Assembly: GCA_038214135.1 (NCBI GenBank)
Contig: JBBQSD010000014.1
Location: 1-64,000, forward strand
Length of the DNA: 64,000 nucleotides
Source: JANLSE01 sp038214135
GTDB taxonomy: Bacteria; Chloroflexota; Chloroflexia; Chloroflexales; Roseiflexaceae
Direction of reading: 5' to 3'
In this document: positions 44,253 to 51,189 of the stretch, piece by piece
How positions within the stretch are numbered: the first letter of the stretch is position 1
Layout: each line of letters starts with the position of its first letter
Made by a program: the position numbers and the translations under genes
Notes under the pieces: model-generated
What the model saw: only the letters and a program-made list of their open reading frames with translations
What the model was told of the DNA's origin: nothing
Databases searched by the model: none

Positions 44253-46748
44253 ATGGGCTCTTCTTTGGATCATGTGGCCAACAAAGAGTCAACGACAAAG
44301 ATGCATGCTCCCTCTTTGGAGCATCAATCAGGCGAGGCAGCGCCTGGATTGGCGCTCAATTGGCCCGTGGTTGCTCCACATGTGTCCCTCCCACCTCGGC
44401 TGCACTCGAGTAGCATGCTTGGCCTGCAACGAACGATTGGCAACCACGCAGTCGAACGGCTGATCCACCCTACGGTATCACGCCAGATAACACCGCCACC
44501 ATTGCCTGTTGCGCCATTTCGTCTACAGCGCCGTTGTGCCCAATGTGAACAAGCTGCCAACACAGGCGGCCCACTTTGTCCTTCCTGCGAACGGCAACGC
44601 CAGGCGGATCGGATGAGTGGCGAGAACAAGCAAACGCTCCAGCTACAGCGCTTCCCTACGATTACCGATAGCCATCTCCTCAACCGCGATCCATCACCCA
44701 AGTTTGCTGCTTCTGCATCGGGTTTCACAGCGGTTCCACTGGCATTGCCCCTCAGCACCAACACAAATAAAGACATACGACCGCTCCAGCGTAGCCTTGT
44801 GCAACGAAATGTGCTAACCAATGCCTGGAACACCGTCACTGAGGCTGGCCCTGCTGTGGCACAGGCCATGCGCCTTGCGGCGAGTGTATTAGTCAATCCG
44901 TCACAACTTCCGATTGTGCTGGCAGCGATTGCCTGGGAGCAGATCCCAGAAGCCTTGAAGGGTCCAATTATTGATCAAATTCTACAGGCATGCCTGATGG
45001 TTGCGCGTTCGATGAATGTTCCAAGCCTGCCTGGTTTGCCGATCGGTACGATTTTGCAGCATGCTGCAATTGGCTTCCTGGAGCGTGCGCTGAGCTATCC
45101 TATGGGCATGAAGGTGCGTATTGCTGATCGTATGGCTCGCATCGTTCTCAACCCCAGCATGGATTTCTCAATAGGTTTTCTCAAAGGGTTGGTGGTTGGG
45201 CTGTGGGATGGGCTCACCGGACCATTCGTGTTGCTCTGGGATCTGATCAAGATCGGCTATGAGATTCAGGCAGCCCAAATGCGCTTCCTATCGCGCCTGC
45301 TGCATAGCGAGACACGGGCGCAGTTCGGCCAGCAGGTTCAGGCAGCGCTTGATCGGATTGGTCCACGAATCGCCCAGGTTGTTGGCCAATTGATGGGTGG
45401 GCGCAACAACCCGCAGGCAATTATGGATCTGATCGAGCAACTTGTTAATGCCGCACTTCGTCAGGTCGAATCGCTTGGTGCCTCGCTCTCCGATGCGCTG
45501 CTGCGCTTCCTGAACCGACCAGATCGTGAGCTTGGCGAGGGACTTGGCTGGCTCAGTGGCACAATCACATTCGAGGTGCTGTTGCTGGTGCTCACCGAGG
45601 GTGGTTATACGGTGCTGAAGGAGAGCCTGCAGGGCCTGAAAGTTGTCACACGGTTGATCGAGGCTGGCGCACAGGCCTGGGAAGCGATTGGCCCTGTGCG
45701 TGCGGCACTATCGGGCTTCCGCAGGTTTGCACAGAACAATCGTGCCATAGCACCGCTGCTAGAAGCGATTGAAGAGGTCTTCGCACTGCTGATCAAATTC
45801 CTGCGCTTCTCCTATGGCGCTGGTGGCCCGGCTGGTGCTGCGGAACGGGCAGGTGAGCATGGTGCAGCAGCCACTGAGCGCGGTGCCGCTCGCGAGGTTC
45901 GGGTCGCCGATACGGCAATGCACGAGACGCACGAGATCACGCTACTCGCCGATGGCCGCCTCATCCGCTGCAGCGATAGGTGCATAGAGCTGGCAGAGAG
46001 CATTGCTGAACGTGCAGCACACCTCCCTGCAGAAAGTCAGCCGCTTGTTGCTGAGGCCCAGCAGATCGCCAGTGAGGCGCGAGCGCTAAAAGCAAATACG
46101 GCACTCTCTGATGCAGAGCGAGCTGCACAAGAGCAGGCACTTTTAGAGCGAGCTGGAGCGCTTGAACGTCAAACTGCGATTGCAGAACGCGAGGTGCTGG
46201 TGCAATTAACTACTCCAGCACGGCGGCCTGTGCAGTCCTGCCGAGATTTGCTTGAGCGCAATCCTGAGCTTGGTCAGTTCAAGGGACAACTGAAGAACAT
46301 CGAGGACGAGATCGAGAAGGCCTCCAATGTGGTACTGGGTAAGGACGGCGCGCAGATGCGGCCACTGGTTGAGGAGGAACTGCGTAGCCTGGAGCGGCAG
46401 GCCCAGGAGCTTGAGGCACAGATGCGCCAGGCTGCGCCAGATGTGCCAACCGCACCAGTACCCGAAGTGCCAGCCTTCGTTCGTGAAAACCGCGTGCCGC
46501 TCCGATCAGAAACATTCCTTGCCGACGCGGGCCGTTTCACATCCACTGGTAAATCAATTAAGGGTGCAACAATTTATCGTGGTGCAGATGGTAGATATTA
46601 TCATATTGACACTCTCCATACGGGCAGCACTGCTGAGATCGAGTTCTATAATGCTACTGGCTCAACGCATCTGGGAACCATGAATCCAATTACTGGCGAA
46701 GTTATCGGAGGCCCAGTCAAGGGCCGATCCCTTGATCGCTACCTCTAA
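44253..46748 (+). CDS. eCIS-cargo-like toxin with colicin E3-type rRNase C-terminus
   Basis: This 831-residue protein has no Sec signal. Residues 56-71, LGLQRTIGNHAVERLI, are the LQRxxGNxAV tag common to proteins loaded into extracellular contractile injection systems. A CxxC-x10-CxxC zinc ribbon follows (95-112), then LQRSLVQR repeats. About 200-560 is helical and hydrophobic in places, and about 585-735 is coiled. The last 62 residues align with the colicin E3 16S rRNase: D786, H789, E797 and R825 match D510, H513, E517 and R545 counted from the C-terminus, with four extra residues between His and Glu, and both proteins end YL. No E3-type immunity gene is visible. Confidence 0.85.
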   Translation: MGSSLDHVANKESTTKMHAPSLEHQSGEAAPGLALNWPVVAPHVSLPPRLHSSSMLGLQRTIGNHAVERLIHPTVSRQITPPPLPVAPFRLQRRCAQCEQAANTGGPLCPSCERQRQADRMSGENKQTLQLQRFPTITDSHLLNRDPSPKFAASASGFTAVPLALPLSTNTNKDIRPLQRSLVQRNVLTNAWNTVTEAGPAVAQAMRLAASVLVNPSQLPIVLAAIAWEQIPEALKGPIIDQILQACLMVARSMNVPSLPGLPIGTILQHAAIGFLERALSYPMGMKVRIADRMARIVLNPSMDFSIGFLKGLVVGLWDGLTGPFVLLWDLIKIGYEIQAAQMRFLSRLLHSETRAQFGQQVQAALDRIGPRIAQVVGQLMGGRNNPQAIMDLIEQLVNAALRQVESLGASLSDALLRFLNRPDRELGEGLGWLSGTITFEVLLLVLTEGGYTVLKESLQGLKVVTRLIEAGAQAWEAIGPVRAALSGFRRFAQNNRAIAPLLEAIEEVFALLIKFLRFSYGAGGPAGAAERAGEHGAAATERGAAREVRVADTAMHETHEITLLADGRLIRCSDRCIELAESIAERAAHLPAESQPLVAEAQQIASEARALKANTALSDAERAAQEQALLERAGALERQTAIAEREVLVQLTTPARRPVQSCRDLLERNPELGQFKGQLKNIEDEIEKASNVVLGKDGAQMRPLVEEELRSLERQAQELEAQMRQAAPDVPTAPVPEVPAFVRENRVPLRSETFLADAGRFTSTGKSIKGATIYRGADGRYYHIDTLHTGSTAEIEFYNATGSTHLGTMNPITGEVIGGPVKGRSLDRYL

Positions 46749-46967
46749 TATCAATTAATATCAATTCGCATGCTGGCAGATTAGGGTATGCTGTTCGGCG
46801 TCGCATCCGATACTTGCCTGGCAGGCTGAATGCTAGACCATGGCATGTAATCGGTAGCAAAAGCTGGATCTTTGTTCATATAATAATCTATGTTTGGAAG
46901 GGCTTTGGCCCACCACAGTGCGGTGCGCGATAGCGCATCATGGACGCTTTAGCGTACTAGAGGTTCT

Positions 46968-47843
46968 ATGGAACGGCAAACTCCACATCCAACTCAACAA
47001 TTGTCGTTGCCGGGCGATGTCTATCGCATACAGCGTCGGCCTGGCACAGCACAACTTATTCTCAATGACAACTACCAGGGTTTGCGCGTATTCGATCCAT
47101 GGTCGGCCAGCAATAACATACAAGCTGCGTTTCCTGATGGATATGACAGCACTGGTATTGTGCATGTATGGTGTTTTCGTGCCGATGGTCAAGCTGCACT
47201 CGTGCTTAATGCGGAAAGCCACATTGCAGCATGGATGCCATTGTCGCTCACCGATCCACACGCTGGGCAGGCATTTATGTTCCCTGCTGCATATAACCCA
47301 TTGCATGTACGCTGCCTTTGGGAAGATGACACACTGCTAATTACGGACAAATCACAATCATTTCTGAGGCTGGTCTGGTCGGATGGGCAGCCAACACTCA
47401 TTCCATCAACGAGCCTTGATGTACGCATCCAGGAACCTATTTGGCGTCGCGCGCTTGACCGCCTACCGCAAGCCTGTACAATATTACGGCAAGAGGCCGA
47501 TACACAGCGCATGTTGTACTATGAATACACCGAACAACTCGCTCGGATCGGCATTATTAGTTGGCGTAACCAATCTGAAGATTGGTCGATCCCTGCACCG
47601 GATACGGTGTTTCGTCTCGCAAGCAGCAGTCAGTCGTTGTTCGTTCTTCAAGAGAGTGAAGTTCAACAGTGGAACCGCGATGGCGCACTTGAGGCGATTT
47701 ATGCTGCCCCAACTGGTTATCGTTGCTTCGATCTTGACACGCTCGCAACTCATAACAACACAGTAACACTAGCAGTGCTTTGTACGCCGGAAAGCGGATC
47801 AATGGTCGATCAATTGCTGCTCTATACACTGGAAGATGAATAA
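46968..47843 (+). CDS. Unknown beta-rich protein downstream of the toxin
   Basis: This 291-residue soluble protein is not recognised. Repeated short strands such as VHVWCFRADGQAALVLNAES, LHVRCLWEDDTLLITDKSQS and TVFRLASSSQSLFVLQES suggest a propeller-like fold of about five to six blades. AGAGG precedes the ATG. It lies 219 bp after the toxin gene, with a TATAAT at 46879-46884 in the gap, and its stop is 5 nt before the YbjN-domain gene. It could be an immunity or adaptor protein for the toxin, but only position supports that. Confidence 0.7.
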   Translation: MERQTPHPTQQLSLPGDVYRIQRRPGTAQLILNDNYQGLRVFDPWSASNNIQAAFPDGYDSTGIVHVWCFRADGQAALVLNAESHIAAWMPLSLTDPHAGQAFMFPAAYNPLHVRCLWEDDTLLITDKSQSFLRLVWSDGQPTLIPSTSLDVRIQEPIWRRALDRLPQACTILRQEADTQRMLYYEYTEQLARIGIISWRNQSEDWSIPAPDTVFRLASSSQSLFVLQESEVQQWNRDGALEAIYAAPTGYRCFDLDTLATHNNTVTLAVLCTPESGSMVDQLLLYTLEDE

Positions 47844-47848
47844 GAACG

Positions 47849-48877
47849 ATGAACAGCTCTATTCATTCAGAAACACATACGCTCGACAGCACGCTCATTC
47901 TTTTCGATTTGACGCATAGTTCCACACTTATACTTCACGCCCTAACCCTTGAACTTACCACTCTTGGCGGTGAGCCAATCGAGGCCCGTCTCCAAGTCAA
48001 GGTCGATGCAGCGCTCTATGCGCGAATCAGTGCAGATGCGCTCTTCGGGTTGCACATGAATGCTCGCCACCCAAAAGGGACCGAACTGCCGCCTGATGTT
48101 TCCGTACTACTTGATCTGATCCTTAGTAGCGGGATGCTGGTACGATTGAGCGGCTGCCGAAGTGCTGCCGATGCCGCCGACCTGCTGCTGCGCTGGAATC
48201 GCATTCAACCTGATGATGCCCTGTTTGCTACCAACAACTGGTTGGCTATCAGGATACATTCGGATGATGGTGCAAATAGCTACACAACAGTGTGGGCGGA
48301 GTTTGCTCCAAGCAGGTTGGCCCGCGATCTCGCCGATGGGCGTATTGGCGCGATCATTGATCTGCTTGGTACGTTTGGCACGGCCCGTGATGCTATGCCA
48401 ACTTCACCGATTGCAGAACTCCCAGCACTCATCGATCAGCTTGTTATCTACCTGAAGAGCGAGCATTGGCCCTACCTGCCACTGGAAGGGCAATCCGCTC
48501 TCCAGCTCGCCTATCAGGGCACACATGCAACATGGACATGCTTCGCTCGTGTGCGCGAGGAGCAACGCCAGCTTACCTTCTACTCAATTTGCCCGATACG
48601 CGTGCCAGCAAACCGCCGAGCAACACTAGCTGAGTTCATCACCCGAGCGAACTATGGCCTGATTATTGGCAACTTTGAACTGTATCTGAATGATGGTGAG
48701 CTACGCTATAAAACGAGCATTGACGCAACTGAGGCACCGCTTACATCTGGCGCACTACGACGCGTTATCGCTGCCAATGTACAGACGATGGATCGCTATC
48801 TGCCCGGTATTTTTATGGTTATTTCTGATCAGCTACCACCTGTTGATGCTATAGCGCATGTCGAGGGTAGCCAGTGA
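47849..48877 (+). CDS. YbjN-domain protein with unknown N-terminal domain
   Basis: The 342-residue product has two halves. Residues about 1-165 are an unrecognised alpha/beta region (LILFDLTHSSTLILHALTLE, then VKVDAALYARISADALFGL). Residues about 185-330 have the YbjN pattern, close to type III secretion chaperones: QLVIYLKSEHWPYLPLEGQS, RVREEQRQLTFYSICPIRVP, ANRRATLAEFITRANYGLIIG, NFELYLNDGELRYKTSID. It is coupled to the preceding gene by a 5-nt gap. A chaperone-like fold after a large cargo-like toxin fits a loading or holding role, which is inference. Confidence 0.78.
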   Translation: MNSSIHSETHTLDSTLILFDLTHSSTLILHALTLELTTLGGEPIEARLQVKVDAALYARISADALFGLHMNARHPKGTELPPDVSVLLDLILSSGMLVRLSGCRSAADAADLLLRWNRIQPDDALFATNNWLAIRIHSDDGANSYTTVWAEFAPSRLARDLADGRIGAIIDLLGTFGTARDAMPTSPIAELPALIDQLVIYLKSEHWPYLPLEGQSALQLAYQGTHATWTCFARVREEQRQLTFYSICPIRVPANRRATLAEFITRANYGLIIGNFELYLNDGELRYKTSIDATEAPLTSGALRRVIAANVQTMDRYLPGIFMVISDQLPPVDAIAHVEGSQ

Positions 48878-48968
48878 CGATATGACATCGGATCAAAGCC
48901 GCAGCATGGCTGATTCAGCAGTACAATAGCTGGGTACAATGGCAATCAAGAAAGTGAGCGCGAATCCC

Positions 48969-49940
48969 ATGCAGTATACCCATCTCGGACGCACCGGCCT
49001 GAGCGTTAGCCGCCTGTGCCTTGGTACGATGAACTTTGGCCCACAGACGAGTGAGGCCGATAGTTTTGCGATTATGGACCAGGCGCTGGAGCAGGGCATC
49101 AACTTCTTCGATACCGCAGATGTCTATGGAGGGAAGATTGGTGAGGGTATCACCGAGCAGATCATCGGGCGCTGGTTGGCCCAGGGTGGCGGGCGGCGCG
49201 ATGCAATCGTGCTGGCAACCAAGGTGTATAACAAAATGGGCGAAGGCCCGAATCAGCGCGGCCTCTCGGCCTACCATATTCGTAAGGCCTGCGAGGATAG
49301 CCTGCGGCGTATGCAGACGGATCATATCGATCTGTATCAGATGCACCATATTGAGCGCAGCACGCCATGGGAGGAGATCTGGCAGGCAATGGAGCAACTC
49401 GTCCGTGAGGGCAAGGTTATCTATGTCGGTTCCAGTAATTTCGCTGGCTGGGATATTGCCACAGCCCAGAGTAGTGCGATTACTCGTCACTTTATGGGGC
49501 TGGTTTCGGAGCAGAGCCTGTATAACCTCAATGCACGAATGATTGAACTAGAAGTGATCCCCGCCTGCCGCCACTACGGGCTAGGCCTGATTCCCTGGAG
49601 CCCGCTTGGTGGTGGGCTATTGGGTGGTGTGCTGCAGAAGGCCACCGAGGGCCGGCGCTCCGATGCCCGACAGCAACAGCAGATCGAGCGCTATCGGCCA
49701 CAGCTGGAAGCCTATGAGCAGCTGTGCAAAGAACTTGGCGAACAGCCCGCCGATGTCGGGTTGGCATGGCTCCTACATCAAACAATCGTCACAGCGCCAA
49801 TTGTCGGGCCGCGCACCCAGGAACAACTCACTGGCAATCTGCGTGCTTTAGAGATCACCCTCTCGCAGGAGACACTGAAGCGGCTTGATACGATCTGGCC
49901 TGGCCCTGGCGGCGCAGCACCCGAAGCATATGCCTGGTAG
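48969..49940 (+). CDS. Aldo/keto reductase
   Basis: This ~323-residue NAD(P)H-dependent TIM barrel starts MQYTHLGRTGLSVSRLCLGTMNFG. The catalytic set is Asp and Tyr in FFDTADVYGG, Lys in VLATKVYNK and His in LYQMHHIE. An NADP-site end is present (IVGPRTQEQLTGNL). It belongs to the bacterial AKR group near YghZ/GSP69; the substrate is a carbonyl compound not readable here. ATG 48969 matches the family start; an upstream in-frame ATG at 48939 would add ten residues. Confidence 0.92.
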   Translation: MQYTHLGRTGLSVSRLCLGTMNFGPQTSEADSFAIMDQALEQGINFFDTADVYGGKIGEGITEQIIGRWLAQGGGRRDAIVLATKVYNKMGEGPNQRGLSAYHIRKACEDSLRRMQTDHIDLYQMHHIERSTPWEEIWQAMEQLVREGKVIYVGSSNFAGWDIATAQSSAITRHFMGLVSEQSLYNLNARMIELEVIPACRHYGLGLIPWSPLGGGLLGGVLQKATEGRRSDARQQQQIERYRPQLEAYEQLCKELGEQPADVGLAWLLHQTIVTAPIVGPRTQEQLTGNLRALEITLSQETLKRLDTIWPGPGGAAPEAYAW

Positions 49941-50045
49941 AAGCTTTTAGCTTTCAGCATTCAGCTGTCATCCATCAGTATTCAGCACACTGCGGACTCA
50001 TGGAAATTGACGAAATCATTGGCAGGTGGAATCGTTCCTCCATCC

Positions 50046-50160
50046 GCAGGCTGATGAAGATTGATCAATGAATCGGGGATAGAGCATGGCGCATCCATCC
50101 GCAGGCTGAAGCCTGTGGCAAAGGGAAAACGAACCTCTAGCCGCAGGCTTCAGCCTGCGG
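50046..50160. repeat. Cluster of three REP-like units
   Basis: A half unit at 50044-50053, an imperfect palindrome at 50099-50118 and a perfect CCGCAGGCTTCAGCCTGCGG at 50141-50160. It fills the gap between the aldo/keto reductase and a convergent lipoprotein gene. Confidence 0.65.
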
Positions 50161-50162
50161 AT

Positions 50163-51119
50163 TCAGGGGAGTTGTATCTCGGGTGTCAGCACAATCAGTT
50201 GGCGGCGGTTGTTGCCATCTGGATACCAGAAGGTCAGGCGTGCGGCGGCAACAAGTGCTGTGCCAGTGGGCAATGTTGGGTCGGGCAGCGGAATCTGAAA
50301 GCTTGTTCCTGGCTGAATGCTGGTGGCACCTCCGGGAAGCACGCCAGATGTCACCAGCGCACTGATCTGATCGAGTGGCAGTACCGCTGTTTTGAAGGGG
50401 ATCGCGGCATAGCCGCCGCCAACCTGCGGCACCTTCTTAGAAAGCTCCAGCTGGGAGCGCATAATCGTTGCGGGGTTTGTCGAATCAACGAGTAGAAGCA
50501 TCCAGGGCTGCGTGCCAAGTGTTGTCAGTGTCACATGGCCAACAAACTGATCATTGGTTCGCTGTGCATCGAGCTTCGCCTCCGCCGCGCGTAACGGCTG
50601 ATCGGTGAGTTTGAGAGCCAATGCCAATAGCAAATCTTCAAACTGGTTGACAGTTTGGTCGGTAAGTGTGCCCTTTATGGTAATCTCGGTTGCTTGGCCA
50701 TCGGCCACTATCTTCAGTGCCCGGTTGATCGCATCGGGCGATGGTTGGCCATAGCTACCAGCATGTGCATGCAGATTATTATCGGCCAGGAAGCTACGCA
50801 ACGCAGCGAGTTCGGTAGCAGGTGCGCTGCCGCCGAAGAATCCAACCCGAGTGAGGCTCTTGGATGGGAGCGACCAGGAACTGCCAACGAACAGTTCGGC
50901 CTGTCCATCTGGCCGCAGTTGTAGATCGATATCGACCGGCATTCGCCCGCCACTGGCCCGGTACGAGATTTCAAGTTGTTGAGGCATAACGCCACTCCCT
51001 GTCTTCGTTTCAGATGCCGGGCTTGCCGATTGGGATGTACCACAGCCAATCAGCACCAGCATATAGCAGGCAAGCAACCACAGGCGCTGGTACTGTCGTG
51101 TGGATCTCTGCTTGCTCAT
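50163..51119 (-). CDS. Putative lipoprotein
   Basis: This 318-residue protein starts MSKQRSTRQYQRLWLLACYM and continues LVLIGC, a basic n-region with a lipobox at Cys26. The mature protein is beta-rich (LEISYRASGGRMPVDIDLQLRPDGQAELF) and ends in a WYPDGNNRRQLIVLTPEIQLP strand. No family is recognised. ATG 51119 is chosen because it places the signal correctly; the longer frame to 51203 would overlap the upstream gene. It follows the annexin-repeat protease gene by about 70 bp and may be co-transcribed with it. Confidence 0.72.
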   Translation of the reverse strand: MSKQRSTRQYQRLWLLACYMLVLIGCGTSQSASPASETKTGSGVMPQQLEISYRASGGRMPVDIDLQLRPDGQAELFVGSSWSLPSKSLTRVGFFGGSAPATELAALRSFLADNNLHAHAGSYGQPSPDAINRALKIVADGQATEITIKGTLTDQTVNQFEDLLLALALKLTDQPLRAAEAKLDAQRTNDQFVGHVTLTTLGTQPWMLLLVDSTNPATIMRSQLELSKKVPQVGGGYAAIPFKTAVLPLDQISALVTSGVLPGGATSIQPGTSFQIPLPDPTLPTGTALVAAARLTFWYPDGNNRRQLIVLTPEIQLP

Positions 51120-51189
51120 TGCGATCCATTTCTTACCATTGCTGAGATACCCGGAAATTCGGATTGTACGAGATTTGCGGCCTATCATT

